Source of the DNA: Datura wrightii
Taxonomy: Eukaryota > Streptophyta > Magnoliopsida > Solanales > Solanaceae
Reading direction: 5' to 3'
DNA length: 64,000 bases
NCBI GenBank assembly: GCA_035772735.1
Contig: JASDFA010000019.1
Coordinates: forward strand, 39,207,001 to 39,271,000
The notes under the pieces: model-generated
What the model saw: only the letters and a program-made list of their open reading frames with translations
Databases searched by the model: none
Told to the model about the DNA's origin: nothing
Program-made: the position numbers and the translations under genes
Shown here: piece after piece, positions 1 through 12,025 of the stretch
How the letters are laid out: each line of letters opens with the position of its first letter
Numbering within the stretch: the first letter of the stretch is position 1

Positions 1-700
1 ATACTTGGTTTGAGTGATGAATGTTCCTTCAGTCGACTGAAAAATTTGAAGTCCTTAAAAAAAGGTCAACTCTCCCATCATACTCATCTCATATTCTCCT
101 ATCATTAAATTTGTGAAACTCTTACATAAGGCAACATTAGAACTACCAAAAATAATGTCGTCTATATAAATTTGAATAATCAAGATAGTTGTAGAGGATC
201 ATTGAATAAAAAGAGTTTTATCGATTTTTTCTTGACAAAAATTATTTTCAATGAGAAAAGAGCTTAGCCATTCATACCAGAGTTTTGGAGCTTGTTTCAA
301 ACCATAGAGAGAAAACATAGTCGGGACACGAAGGATTTTCAAAATCAGGTGGTTTTTTGACAAAAACTTCTTTTTTGATTAACCCATTCAAGAAAGCACT
401 TTGAACATCCATTTGAAAAAGTTCAAAGCATTTACAGACAACATAAGTGAACAAAATACGAATGGATTCCAGTCTAGCAACTGGAGCAAAGGTTTCATCG
501 TAATCAATACCTTCTTGTTGGGAATAACCTTGTGCGACTAACCTTGCTTTATTTCTGACTACCTTACCTTCTTCATTTAATTTGTTCCTGAAGCCCATTT
601 TGTACCAATAATTGATAAGTTTTTCGGCCTTGGAACTAGAGCCCATACACGACTTCTTTCAAACCGATCCAGTTCATCTTGCATGGATTTTAGACACTAT
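1..700 (-). pseudogene. pol: R1 reverse transcriptase, truncated by window edge
   Basis: The segment 272-646 encodes GFRNKLNEEGKVVRNKARLV, DYDETFAPVARLESIRIL and QMDVQSAFLNG, which are signature blocks of copia reverse transcriptase. The continuing segment 1-270 reads YIDDIIFG (catalytic YVDD equivalent) and the start of the block before RNase H, in a different frame and with a stop. RNase H and the 3' LTR are beyond position 1. Confidence 0.88.
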
Positions 701-894
701 TCATCAGTGAGAGCTTCATCGATCCTCTTTGGTTCAATTTGAGATACTAATGCCAGTGATGATTGATGTTTTAGAGAAGATCTTGTCTATCTCTCAGCAT
801 TAGGATGCCCAATAATAAAGTCATTTGGGTAGCTTTCTTAGTTTTTCAACTCTCGGTATATATTTTAGAATTTAGTCGACTAAGATGCTTCCTC

Positions 895-1960
895 TTAATC
901 TAGTTTCTTTGAGGGGAGAGGTTTTGGGTATGTCAATGATCCTTTCTTCCTAGACATGGGTGAATTCTGTTCTGCTGATGTCTTTAGGATATGAGAGACA
1001 GTTCCACCATCTTCCCCTGCATTATGCTCAATAAGACTTGTCAAATTAGAATCATTGTAAACAGCATGAACAGACTCCTCAATAGTTAAAGTACGTTTAT
1101 TGAAAACTCTAAAAGATCGGCTTAGAGGTGCATACCCAAGGAAGATTCCTTCATCACTTCTAGGATCGAACTTACCGACATTGTTCTTAACCATTATTAT
1201 GGATGAAATGTTTACACCCAAATGGATGAAAATAACTGATGTTTGGCTTCTTCCCTTTTCACAGTTCATACAGAGTCTTCTTTAGCACAGGCTGAATGAG
1301 ACATCAGTTAAGGATATGACATGTAGTGCTTACAGCTTCAGCCCAAAAATGATCAGGGAGATTTTGTTCTATGAGCATTGTCCAGGTATTGTCCTGAAGT
1401 TAGCGATTTTTTCTTTCAACAACTCCATTTTGCTGAGGAGTTCGAGGTGAAGAGAAAGTTTGGGTATAACCCTGCTGATTATGAAATTCTTCAAACAATT
1501 GGTTTTCAAATTCTCTTCCATGATCACTATGAATAGAAGAGATAAAATATCCCTTTTCTCGTTGAACCTTTTTGCAGAAAATTTCGAAGTTTGAGAAGGC
1601 TTCATCCTTGTTAGCTAAAAACATGACCCAAGTAAATTGTGAAAAATCATCTACAATAACAAAAAGCATATTTCTTAGCACCAATAGTAGTCGTTTTGGT
1701 AGGACCAAATAAATCCATGTGAAGAAGTTCAAGAGGTAGCACTCACAATGTCGTTTGATTTAAAAGAAGATCTAGTTTGTTTTCCCAATTGAAATACATC
1801 ACACATAGAGCTATTAGAGAAATTTAATTTCGACAAACCAAGAATTAGTTCTAGTTTAGATAATTTTCAATAGTGTGCATGCTAGCATGACCCATTTTCC
1901 TCTACTAGATACCTGGATCATTTGGGATAGCAGAAAGACACGTTAGATTAGGTAAATCAA
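895..1960 (-). pseudogene. pol: R1 integrase, broken
   Basis: Integrase would insert the cDNA into the genome. The RKMGHA block of the zinc-binding N-terminus is readable near 1880. The core is at 1400-1732 with FVIVDDFSQFTWVMF, SDHGREFEN and PRTPQQNGVVERKNR, so the Asp and Glu motifs are still visible. The C-terminal GKFDPRSDEGIFLGY block is at 895-1269. Stops and a frame change near 1370-1400 separate the pieces. Confidence 0.88.
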
Positions 1961-1966
1961 CATTAT

Positions 1967-2330
1967 TTAACACATAAATATTTTCGACACGATCACCAAT
2001 AAGAAAAATATTTCCAGAGGCATTACTAATGGTGCATCTGATAGCGTTAAATAGTACATTGAAACGGAATTGCATAGTTTACTTATGCTTAGCAAGTTGT
2101 GCTTCAAACCATTTACAAGATATACTTCAATTAAATTACATGAGGGTCTTATAGTTATAACCCCTACACCAACCACCTTGTATTTGGCATTTTCACCAAA
2201 TCTGACGTATCCTCCATCAATTCTTTTGATTGATCTGAAATTTTCTTTTGTTCTTGTCATGTGTCTGGAGCATCCGCTATTAATTACCCACATTCTCTTT
2301 TTGTAGCTGCCTTTGGTTTTCTCCTGCAAA
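1967..2330 (-). pseudogene. pol: R1 aspartic protease, catalytic Asp lost
   Basis: The frame contains WVINSGCSRHMT, which aligns with the copia protease signature W-DSG-CS-HM. The catalytic aspartate is asparagine here (codon at about 2279-2281), so the enzyme would be inactive. Downstream the usual VYLVNGLKHNLLSISKLC block of copia protease is present. It belongs to the R1 polyprotein, between gag and integrase. Confidence 0.85.
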
Positions 2331-2426
2331 ACAAGAAGATTAATTTTTCTTAGGTACCCAAGTTCTCTTGGGTCCTGATGAGTTAGTAGGAGAGGTTTCA
2401 TGGATCGGTTCTTTTTTCCTCCATAC

Positions 2427-3830
2427 TCATTTTCCATAAGAAGGTCCACAGAATTTATAGTTAAAAGACTTATGACCACGTTTGCCACAAGAGTAGCATA
2501 TGGGAGAGGAAAAAGATTTAGCAAAGTGGAAACTAGTTGAGGCTCTTGGGAAGAAGTCAGAGTGTATTTTATTTGAGTTGACTGAGCTATGACTGGGTGA
2601 TTTCTTGATGCTCTTTAATTGCATCTTGACTTCACCTAGTTCTTCCTCAAGAAAGTCTACTTCAATTTGAGTTGCTTCAAGAAGAATTTGCCAGTCCTTT
2701 TTCTCTTGCCCGGTTTATTATATTCATCAATAAGTTTTTGAGTTCTTTTGTGACAAGGTCTAGGGAATCCTGAAGATCTTGATACTTATTATAGAAATTA
2801 TATCTTACCTCTTTTGATCCTTCAAGGGGCATAAAGCATATGTTTGCAGCTTCTTTGGATTCTTCATCATAGACATCTTCATCACTCCCATGCTCCCATG
2901 GATTTTTTTATTTCTTTGAAAGTTTCTTTTCTTCAACTTAGGACATTTTTGCTTTATGTGTCCAGGTTTTCCATAGTGATAACAACGATAACAACGATCT
3001 TCATTCTTTTCATTATAGCAATGTCTTGGTTGGGACTTCTGTCGTCTTTTGTCGAAGAATGTGCCCGACTCCTTAGTTGATTAGAGTCAGTCTTTCACTG
3101 TCTTCTTCTTTCTCTTTCTCTCTCTCAATTTTTTTAGCATTAAAGGCTACTGATTTCTTGTTTTCATCTTTGGAGTATCTGTTAAGATTATTTTGCTCAT
3201 ACGCCATCGGATTTCCTCGACGTTTATCATAGGAAAGTTTTTCCAGATCTCTGTCTTCAAGGATTATGGCTTTTGTTTCCTAGACTTTAGGGAGACTTCT
3301 AAGGAGCTTTAAGAACTGCATACTGTTAGAGTATACCATTCCAAGTGATTTCAATTCTCTAACAATCTTGCTGAATCGTGAGAACATGGATTCAACATTT
3401 TCTTTATCTATCATCTTAAACAACTCATATTCATTGACTAACACATTTATTTTAGCCTCCTTCACTTTTTTGGTGCCCTCATAAGTTACTTCAAGCTTGT
3501 CCGACATCTCCTTTACAGTGTCGCATGTCGAGATCTTGCTATACTCAGTTCCACTCACTGCACAACAAAGCAGACTAATAGCTATAGCATTAGTTTGAAT
3601 TACCTCTTGTTCTTCAAAGGTGACTGAGAAGGTTTCCATATTGGTTTTAGTAGGATTTGTTACTCCAAGAATGGTCTTGGGACCTTTCTTGATCACCATC
3701 CAAGCTTGAAAGTCATTTGCTTGGACAAAGATCTTGAAACGTTATTTCCAGTGAGAGTAGTGTTGTCCATTGAAGTACAAAGTTCTTGATGAGAAATGTC
3801 CATCTTGAAGAATTGCGCCTGGAATTTGGT
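2427..3830 (-). pseudogene. gag: R1 gag, decayed (UBN2-type with degenerate zinc knuckles)
   Basis: Gag would form the retrotransposon particle. The best preserved part is 3280-3699 (139 codons), with features of the UBN2 gag family: a CDTVKEMSDKLEVTYEGT-like block followed by KVKEAKINVLVNEYELF. The next part toward 2427 is interrupted by stops. Two zinc-knuckle-like motifs remain: around 2990 (CYHYGKPGH, second Cys lost) and at 2427-2624 (CYSCGKRGHKSFNY, last Cys replaced by Tyr). A pair of knuckles separated by a charged linker fits SIRE-type gag. It cannot encode a complete protein. Confidence 0.8.
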
Positions 3831-3886
3831 ATGTTGCCATATGATCTTTCTCTCACTTTGCGGTTGAGCAATCTTGAGCAAGACCT

Positions 3887-3898
3887 GCTCTGATACCA
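3887..3898 (-). promoter_or_regulatory. R1 primer-binding site (initiator Met-tRNA type)
   Basis: In minus-strand sense this reads TGGTATCAGAGC, the standard plant copia primer site complementary to the 3' end of initiator tRNA-Met. It lies two bases inside the LTR end and fixes the orientation and LTR boundary. Confidence 0.9.
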
Positions 3899-3900
3899 AT

Positions 3901-4772
3901 TGATAATCAAAGGGGGAGGGTGAATTTTAAAACATAACAATAGTCAACTATTAGATTGGATCAGTTGACTCAATTCCTGCAGAAGATGTTAGTAATAATA
4001 AATCAATCTACGAGCATGGAAGATAAAAAAAACCACAATTATTTATCCTCGTTCGGATCAGCCTAGTGGTGCATAGTCCAGTCCCCTTTGGTTATAAGGG
4101 TTTTCCTTTGAGCTTTCAAGTCGTTAACTGTTACAGAAGTAGATTCACCAATCTTTGGTGACCAGTAGTGAATTTGATACAACCTCTACATGTATATCTA
4201 TCTGACTATTTGTATCTTTTGATCTCACTAGTAATGCTTTTAGGATTACAATGATTGAATAAGAACAGAATTGTCATTTTGATCAAGTGAAGTTGTACAA
4301 TGTAAAAAGTCTTCAGAATCCTTATTTAAAGACTCGTTCGTACGTTCTGACAGGGGTATAAGATCAATTCCTTTGATCTTGTTTTGCCGCTCATTAAAGG
4401 ATAACCCAAGGTATTTTGACCCAAATATATCCTCTGAACGGATATCGATCATATATTGAAGCCTTGATTAATTTGAGGATGATTTCTTCCATTCAAGGTT
4501 TTTCTTCTGCTGGAATATTCTATGGATCTAGCTTCTTTAATTTTCAACCCATTTCTTCCTTTTGAATCGATCTTCCTTCCATAGATATTTCTCATCCGAT
4601 ATCATGGTATGTTCCTTGATTTTAGCTATGTGTTGATCCTTTGGTTTCCTCGGTGCATTGTCAAGTCGGCTGGATTTCCATTCTTGTAGCTGGATTGTCA
4701 TTCGGATTGTGATTTGCTAATTTAGCTAACCTTGCATTAAATTTATCATCATTGAAACATATTAGTGCAACA
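3901..4772 (-). repeat. R1 5' LTR (872 bp)
   Basis: The right boundary ends in CA (4772) and the left starts with TG (3901), giving TG...CA ends on either strand. The left boundary is fixed by the primer-binding site two bases away. In minus-strand sense the LTR starts TGTTGCACTAATATG. The right boundary is less certain because no second LTR is present for comparison. Confidence 0.75.
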
Positions 4773-4963
4773 CATACGATTGAAAGGAATAAGGTATTTT
4801 CAATTTAAAATGTTTTTTATATTCTTTGAATGCTTTTTCGGATAAAGATAAGTCCCATGAGTACCAAAACGACTCAAAGAATGTTAATTTTATAAAAGTC
4901 AAATCTTTACTCAAAACTTTTACTTGAAACTCCAATGTGTCCAAATGGTTTCTAATGGCCTTA

Positions 4964-5343
4964 TAGCCTCTTTGGCCAAGCTTCTCAAATCAGCTTATTT
5001 TGAGAAGTGGTTTTTTCAGAAGTACTTATCAAAAAAGTTCTTTTGGTGAAAAGAAGTTTATGTTTGACCAATAAATTTAAAAAAAAACTTTTGAGAAACA
5101 ATTAGTATTTGGCCAAGCTTTTAAAAAGTGCTTCTAAGTGTATTTTTCACAAAAGTGCTTTTCAAATTAGTGTTTTTTGGGGAGAAGCTATCTTTTTTAG
5201 CTTTTGAAAAACAGATTCTACTACTTCCTAAAAGCACTTATTTTCTATCAAAAGCTTCTCCAAACACTTCATTTTTTAAAAATAAGTGCTTTTTAGGAAA
5301 AATAAGCACTTTTCGCCTCCCAAAAGCTTACCCAAAGAGGCTA
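4964..5343. mobile_element. Tourist-type MITE (PIF/Harbinger-like), 380 bp
   Basis: The ends are inverted copies: TAGCCTCTTTGG at the left and CCAAAGAGGCTA at the right. They are flanked by a direct TTA (4961-4963 and 5344-5346), the three-base duplication typical of PIF/Harbinger elements. The interior is rich in AAGTGCTTTT-type repeats that pair with each other, so the whole element can fold back. It encodes nothing; open frames in it are chance. Confidence 0.75.
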
Positions 5344-5346
5344 TTA

Positions 5347-5550
5347 ATCTCGTTGTTAGACTTAGTGATTTGTCCCAAGTTATTTTAGTATTGAGCAACG
5401 TAACCTCTGTCAAATCTCAAAAAATATAACATATTGGGAGTGGATCTCCTCCTTCCTACAAAGAACGAAGTAACTTTCAGATCATAGCTATGTGGATGGG
5501 TAAGTCACTTACGAAATGAAGATCAAATATACATCTGTATGGTATGAATC
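5347..5550. other. Unique AT-rich spacer, insertion target of R2
   Basis: This stretch of about 200 bases has no coding signal. It continues after R2 at 15436, so together with 15441 onward it is the older locus into which R2 inserted. Confidence 0.6.
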
Positions 5551-6392
5551 TGTTAGATTACTAGTTTTAATGATGACGAAACCTATGGGATCTGTTCCCA
5601 CGTTTCGATCCTCCTAAAGGGTTTGCTTTGGCCAGAGTTGGGCGGGAAACTTTTTACAACTGTAAAAAGTAGTTTTTGCAGAGGTTCGTGAGTGGCAGCG
5701 GTGTAGCATAGCAGCAGCCTTGTCCCAACAAATCAAATATACTAGACCAATGGGTTTGATTTCTTGTTTGATGTGTCTAATACTTATCTTAGTCTTTTGG
5801 ACAATCAGAGGTATGTTTTTCATAGAGAAAAAGATACACACACTTCTCAAGCATATACCCTATTCTCAGAAGCTGTGTCTATCTCGGAAGATTGTAAGAT
5901 TGGTGCTTGTGTATCCTTTTCCAGGGCTATTGTTAGAGTTGTGACGTGTTGAGCTGTAATAGCTAGAAAAACATGAATGTTGTGCAAACTTTTTCTTCTT
6001 ATTTCCTTCAAATGTATTATTGAAGTTGTTAGCTAGAGTTAGTTGATAATCGTCTAGAGTTAGCCTTGTAGTTCCCGTTGGAGTTAGCTGGTAAAGATAG
6101 CAATGGAGTCATTGCATGAAGTCTTATAATAGAGTTGTTGCAAGTGGGAGATTAAGAGTTAAATCTCTTATGATTACAAGAGTCTGTAATCATTGTTGCT
6201 CAGATCTAGTGGAGTTGTGTGAAATCCTACGTGGTAGGTTGTGGTTTTTTCTTTCCTTAAGCAAGGAGGTTTTCACCTAAACATCGTGTGCTATTTCTCT
6301 TGTTGTTTTACTATTCGTGCATTCTTATTTTGTGCAACCCAGTGAAAGGACCTGGTCCCGAGTATATGGTGGTGGACTCATACAACTTATCA
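5551..6392 (+). repeat. R2 5' LTR
   Basis: It starts TGTTAGATTACTAG and ends CTTATCA, and is matched along its whole length by 14594-15435. It is flanked on the left by target duplication GAATC. Confidence 0.95.
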
Positions 6393-6394
6393 TT

Positions 6395-6406
6395 TGGTAT
6401 CAGAGC
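6395..6406 (+). promoter_or_regulatory. R2 primer-binding site
   Basis: TGGTATCAGAGC is the initiator Met-tRNA complement, two bases after the LTR end. Confidence 0.93.
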
Positions 6407-6451
6407 AGGTTCTTTTTAAAAGGTTAACACCTAGAAAGAATCCTGTAAAAC

Positions 6452-8293
6452 ATGGCAGCACCACCAAATCTGGAAGGACAGTCTACTATAAGAGCCCTTA
6501 GATTCAATGGACAATACTATGGATGGTGGAAGACTCAAATGCATGATTTCATCATGGCTGAAGACATGAGCTATGGGATATTGTGTTGGATGGTCCCTAT
6601 GTTCCCATGAAGATGGTAACTGAAGGGGAGACCACAAAATCTATTCGACGAAAACAGAGTACAATGACAGTGATCGAAAACAGATTGAGAAGAACTACGA
6701 GGCGAAAAAACTTCTGGTTTTTGGCATAGGTGCAAATGAATACAACCGAATCTCAACTTGTGAGACAGCCAAGGAGATATGGGATTGTCTTAGAACAGCT
6801 CATGAAGGGACCAGTCAGGTCAAACAATCCAAGGTAGATATGCTTACTACTCAATATGAGATGTTTTCGATGAAAGAAGGAGAATCGATTCAAGAAATGC
6901 ACACAAGATTCACCTCAATCACAAATGATCTCTATTGTTTGGGAGAGGTTATAAAGCCAAGCAGGTTGGTAAGGAAGATTCTCAGCATTCTTCCCAAGTC
7001 ATGGGAAAGAAAGGTGGACGCCGTTACTAAAGTTCGAAATCTTAACACTATTACCATGGATGAACTCATAGGAATTCTTTAAACCTATGAGCTTAGAGGC
7101 AGCAAGATTAGAGTAGAAGTGAGCAAAGGAAAGACAAGGGGTTGGCTCTCAAAAGTGCACAGGCAGATTCAAGTGAGGATGATAAAGACATGACATACTT
7201 AACAAGGAGATTTCAAAAGATGATCAGGCAAAGAGGTGGATTTCAGAAGAAGTCAAATGATCTTTTCCATAAATGTGGGAAACTAGGTCATTTCATTAAA
7301 GATTGTTCTATGCATAAGGTTGACTACAATGAGTACTGGAGAACCAATGCTGATAAAACCCGGAAGAAGGATCGGGTCCCAGACAAATTCAAAGGAAGAG
7401 CAATAGCTGATAAAGTAGTCAAGCAAGCCTTAGCATCCTGGGGAAATTCATTTGAAGAATCTGAAAATGATGAAGCACCTGAGGATGCTTCAATGATGGC
7501 AGTTGAAGATGATGATTCACCATTCAACTTGATGTTTGCATTTATGGCCAACTTAGATACAGATGAAGAATAGGAGGTAACTTTTCTTGACATTAAGAAA
7601 AATCTAAAGGATTATAACTTGAAAGAGCTGAGATCCCTAGCTAGTGTATTAATTGATTCATTCTATGATCTCACTAAAGAAAAGGAATCCCTGAATGAGA
7701 GTGTCGATAACCTTGAATCAGAGAAAGTCATGTTGATCACAAACCTAGCTGAACTAGATGAAAAATGTCAGGAGTTAGTGTCTGAAAGAAACTCTGTAAT
7801 TGAAAGTGGTACTGGAAGTGATGTTGGAAATTCTCAAAATGAGATACAAGCCAAATTGAAAAACTCTCAAGAGGAGCTCACCCTTATGTTGAGAAATTCT
7901 GAACTTGAGAAGGAATTGGTCAAACTCAAGACTGACCTAGACAAGTCCCTTAAGTGGACTGCCTCCTCTCAGGTCTTGGAAAAGTTGACAAATCAGAGAT
8001 CTAACACTGGTGAAGGAATGGGATATAGAAAGACCTATCCTCCCTACAATCCTCTTAGCAAGTATGTATCTAATCCAAACAACATGTTGTGCACTCACTG
8101 TGGAAGGAATGGTCATCTAAAGTCAAATTACATGTCTAGACAAGCTACCCTAAGAAAGACTATAAATGATCAAGAAACCTTGATGAACAACAGGATACCT
8201 GGTCCTAAGGTGTCTCAAATCAGGCTGCCTGAATGGACAAAAAGAAATCTGATCTTTCCCCTGTCCCGATTTTGGAAACTTAAGCTTAAATAG
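6452..8293 (+). pseudogene. gag: R2 gag, frameshifted (UBN2 region, two zinc knuckles, coiled coil)
   Basis: The first ATG after the primer site is at 6452 and starts MAAPPNLEGQSTIRALRFNG, typical of copia gag. The frame breaks near 6567 and again near 6650, then resumes at 6840-7082 with the UBN2 block (MFSMKEGESIQEMHTRF...). A stop at 7081 follows. At 7142-7573 there is a zinc knuckle, CGKLGHFIKDC, with its first Cys replaced. At 7619-8293 a heptad-rich coiled coil precedes a second knuckle, CTHCGRNGHLKSNY, whose last Cys is replaced by Tyr. The long acidic and coiled-coil linker between two knuckles is characteristic of SIRE-type gag. Confidence 0.88.
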
Positions 8294-8339
8294 GTTCCCA
8301 AGTCTAATCCATGATTCATTCTTGCAGGAAGGAGTGAGA

Positions 8340-9988
8340 GAGAGCAGTCAAAATGGTATATGGATAGTGGCTGCTCAAAGCACATGACTGGAGAAATTGA
8401 TAATTTTCTCTCACTCAAGGCGTGTCAAGGAGGCTCGGTGTCTTTTGGAGATGGCAAAAAGGGGTACATTCTTGGTGTTGGAAAGATTGGGAAGACAATT
8501 GATCATGCTATTGAAAATGTCTTCTATGTCAATGGGTTGAAATACAGTCTTGTGAGTGTGTTTCAGATTTGTGACAAAGGAAATGAGGTCAAGTTTCTTT
8601 CAACTCTATGTACGGTGATAGATCTTCAATTAGGGAAGGTGGTTCTGACTGCTAACAGGTGCAAGAGTATGTATGTTTCTAATCTCAACTCCGTTGCTGG
8701 TAATGGCCTCACCTGTTTGAGCATGGTGGAAGATGAATCTACCCTGTGGCACAGAATGTTGGGGCATATGAGCACTATACTTCTTAACAAGTTAGTATCG
8801 AAGGACCTGGTTCGAGGACTTTTCAAGGTGAAATTTGCTCAGAGTCAACTGTGTGATGCTTGTGTCAAAGGGAAACGTACCAGGTCATCCTTTAAGAATA
8901 AAAAGGAGATAAGTACCTCTAGACCTTTAGAGCTACTTCATATGGACTTGTGTGGACTTGTGAAAATTGCAAGTAATGGAGGAAAGAAGCTCATCTTTGT
9001 TGTTGTTGATGACTATTCAAGATACACCTGGACAATGTTTCTTCGCTCAAAGGATGAAACATTCTCAGTTTTTGAATCATTTGCAAACCAAATTCAAGTG
9101 AAGTTGAATTGCAAATTGCAAGGATCAGGTCCGACGATGGGATTGAATTTGAAAATGCAAAATTTGAGGCCTTTTGTGCTGATAAGGGGATCAGTCACAA
9201 CTTCTCTGTTCCCAGAACTCCGCAACAGAATGGAGTGGTGGAAAGGAAAAATCAAACTCTTGTGGATATTTCTAGAACACTTCTTATAGATGGAGGTGTA
9301 GCCATGTCCTTTTGGGAAGAAGCAATCAATACTGCTTCTATGTGGTGAACAGGGGTCCATTCCGGCCCTTACTAGGAAAACTCCCTACGAGCTGTCGAAC
9401 AAGAAGAATCCAATGTTGAACTATCTCAGAGTCTTTGGGTGCAAATACTTTGTGTTGAAAAATGGAAAGGATAATGTAGGAAAATTTGATCCCAAGACTG
9501 ATGAGGGAATCTTCCTAGGTTATTCCTCAAACAGCAAGGCGTATCGAGTCTACAACAAGAGGACACAATGTGTTGAAGAGAGTATTCATGTTATTTTCAA
9601 TGAGACCAGAAAGCTGAAAGATGCATACATGATCAATGATGATGAACTTGAAGAACTATGGAAAACACAAAGAGATGCAGTTGATTGTAACCTACCTGAG
9701 GAGCCGAAGCTGGTGAAAAACCCAATGCAGGATGAAAATCATGTTACTCCAGATGATGCAGTAGAACATGCTAGCACAGAGGTTTCACAGGAGAGAGCAA
9801 ATGCAGAAAGTAGCCCAGAAGAGGGTCCAGGTGGAGAAGTAGGAGAATCATCTATAATAAGATCCAACTGGAAACACAGATCATCTAATCCGCTGGACAA
9901 TTTTCTGTCACCTCTTGGACTCATGCATGCAAACCAAATCAAAGACTCGAAGCGTGTTTGCATCCTCAGCATTCATATCTTAGATTGA
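8340..9988 (+). pseudogene. pol: R2 protease and integrase, frameshifted
   Basis: The protease signature YMDSGCSKHMTG keeps its catalytic Asp (about 8360). Integrase follows with the HH-CC zinc module (HRMLGH and CDACVKGK), LHMDLCG and VVVDDYSRYTW. A frameshift near 9110 moves the rest of the core (RSDDGIEFEN, PRTPQQNGVVERKN) to another frame (9109-9348), which ends in a stop. A third frame, 9413-9988, carries GKFDPKTDEGIFLGY and the acidic linker to RT. All catalytic residues can still be seen, so decay is by indels and stops rather than by active-site loss. Confidence 0.92.
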
Positions 9989-9999
9989 ACCCAAAAACA

Positions 10000-11509
10000 T
10001 TAAGGAGGCCCTGAAAGATGTTGAATGGCTTAATGCAATGCAGGAGGAACTTCATCAATTTGAAAGAATTAAAGTTTGGCATCTGGTTCCAAGACCAACC
10101 GGTCGAACTATTTGGGATCAGGTGGGTCTTCAGGAACAAGCTGAATGAACAAGGTGTCACTACCAGAAACAAGGCTAGATTGGTGGTTCAGGGATACAAT
10201 CAGGAGGAGGGAATTGATTATGATGAAACCTTCATTCCTATGGCACGAATGGAGGCTATTCGAATGCTAATTGCTTTTGCTTTATTTAATAGAATTCAAA
10301 TTATTTCAAATGGATGTTAAAAGTGCCTTTTTGAATGGATACCTAAAGGAAGAAGTTTATGTGAAGCAGCCTCCAGGTTTTGAAGACATTGATCGACCTC
10401 ATCATGTGTACAAACTGGATAAAGCGTTGTATGGACTAAAGTAAGCCCCTCGAGCATGGTATGAGAGACTATCCAAGTTTCTCCAAGACAATGGGTTCAA
10501 GATAGGAAAAATTGACAACACTCTTTTCCTCAAGTCCAGAGGAAGGAACCTGCTCATTGTTCAGGTATATGTGGATGATATTATTTTTTGGAGCCACTCT
10601 CAATTCCCTATGTGAAGACTTCGAAAGATTATGGGAAATGAGTTCGAGATGAGCATGATGGGTGTACTCAATTTCTTCTTGGTTTACAAGTCAAGCAGGA
10701 CAGAGCTGGAAACATGATTTTCCAATAGAAATACATCAAGGAGCTTCTAACCAGATTTCGCATGGATGATGCCAAGCCATTTGATACACCCATCGGAACT
10801 GCTTCAAAACTGGATAATGATGAACCTGGTCCTCCGGTGAATGAGACTATGTACAGAGGAATCATTGAATCACTTCTATACCTAACAGCCATCAGGCCGG
10901 ATATTGTGTTCAGTGTGGGGATGTGTGCTAGATTTCAAGCTTTTCCTAAGGAATCTAATTTGAAAGCTGCCAAGAGAATTCTCAGATATCTCAAAGGAAC
11001 CATTGACTTAGTTCTCTTCTACCCATGTGGAGGCTCTTTTGATCTTGTTGGTTACTCCGATGCCGACTATGTTAGGTACCTGGTTTAAAAAAAAGTACCT
11101 CGGGGATGGCTCATTTCCTAGGCCCTTCACTAGTCTTTGGGGGTCAAGGAAGCAAAATTCAGTGGCACTTTCTACGGCTGAAGCAGAATATGTAGCTGCA
11201 ACATTGTGTTGCGCTCAATTATTGTGGATCAGGCAGCAGCTGGAGGATTTTGGAGTTCTAAATGAATGCGTTCCATTAATGGGTGACAACACCAGTGCTC
11301 TTAACATGGCAAAGAATCCTGTCCAACACAAGCAAACCAAGTACATTGACATTCAACATCAATTTCTGAGAGATAATATGGAGAAGAGGAACATTTGAGG
11401 GAAGTTCTGTAGGACAAAAGATCAGATTGCAGACATCTTCACTAAAGCCTTGAACACGGACCAGTTTGAGAGAAACAAACTGAAGCTGGGGTTGATCAAG
11501 ATGAATTAA
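10000..11509 (+). pseudogene. pol: R2 reverse transcriptase and RNase H, broken
   Basis: RT blocks are present in order: RWVFRNKLNEQG, DYDETFIPMARMEAIRML, QMDVKSAFLNG, LDKALYGLK and YVDDIIF (about 10570). The frame changes near 10310, has a nonsense codon at 10443-10445 (after YGLK), and breaks again after YVDD. RNase H is at 11027-11398 with ALSTAEAEYVA, DNTSALNMAKNP and the His-containing tail. The last codons before the pol stop (11507-11509) read FTKALNTDQFERNKLKLGL with a stop near 11396 in between. This is the usual end of copia pol. Confidence 0.92.
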
Positions 11510-12025
11510 CTCTACTATTTATTTTTCCCTTCTAAACTAAGCTTTTCTTTTCTTGGCTATGATCAGAATGCAGGTATCCTTGCAAGGTTATAAATGGTGT
11601 GCTTAACTTAGTTTCATACCCTTATAGGTATACACGCATGGGGAATGTGAGGAAGCTAGAGGTTGACAAGACAGAAGCTTGGCAAACTTAATTTAAAATT
11701 CAAGATGGGACCAGGTCCTGACCAGGTCAGTATTACTTCTTCACTTATGAACTGATTGTGGAAATGGTCTGGGAACTACCTAAATTTTCCCGCCCATTTC
11801 ATCTGGTACTCGGTCACTCGCACCGTTTCCTACTCACTCCTTTAAGACCAAACATTTTCTTGATTAGACACATCATTCCCTATCTTTAAAACCCATCAAC
11901 TGCCACCTTTTCTAACATTTCAAATCCTCTTCTTCTAAAGAAAACTAGCTACTCTCTCTCTCTTCCTACTTATCGAAACCCTTTCCTTTCTCTGCAAAAC
12001 TTCCTCTCTCTCCTTCACGACAACA
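11510..12025 (+). other. R2 pol-ORF3 intergenic leader, pyrimidine-rich
   Basis: This 516-bp gap separates the pol stop from the ORF3 start. The last 150 bases are strongly pyrimidine-rich (CTCTCTCTC tracts) and end ACAACA before the ATG, which resembles a plant mRNA 5' leader. It also carries two GACCAGGTC copies (11707-11728). A subgenomic promoter or splice acceptor for ORF3 is possible; nothing in the sequence proves it. Confidence 0.45.

Larger units (their letters stand above)
1..4772 (-). mobile_element. R1: truncated Ty1/copia (SIRE-like) LTR retrotransposon
   Basis: This is a minus-strand copia element entering from the left window edge, where it is cut inside reverse transcriptase. 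Read right to left, the order is 5' LTR (3901-4772), Met-tRNA-type primer site, gag, protease, integrase and reverse transcriptase, which is the copia order (integrase before RT). The LTR start resembles that of R2 (both have an AATGATGA motif near the start), so the two are probably related SIRE/Maximus-type elements. All coding parts carry stops or frameshifts. The 3' LTR lies outside the window, so the target duplication cannot be checked; the candidate on this side is CATAC at 4773-4777. Confidence 0.9.

Noticed and set aside
5128..5388. 86-codon plus-strand open frame
   Set aside because: It lies across the Tourist MITE and its flank and has no domain.
5546..5550. Shared GAATC duplication of R2 and D as evidence of a common insertion event or target preference
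   Set aside because: The two insertions are of different superfamilies and flanking bases differ; a shared five-mer can arise by chance.
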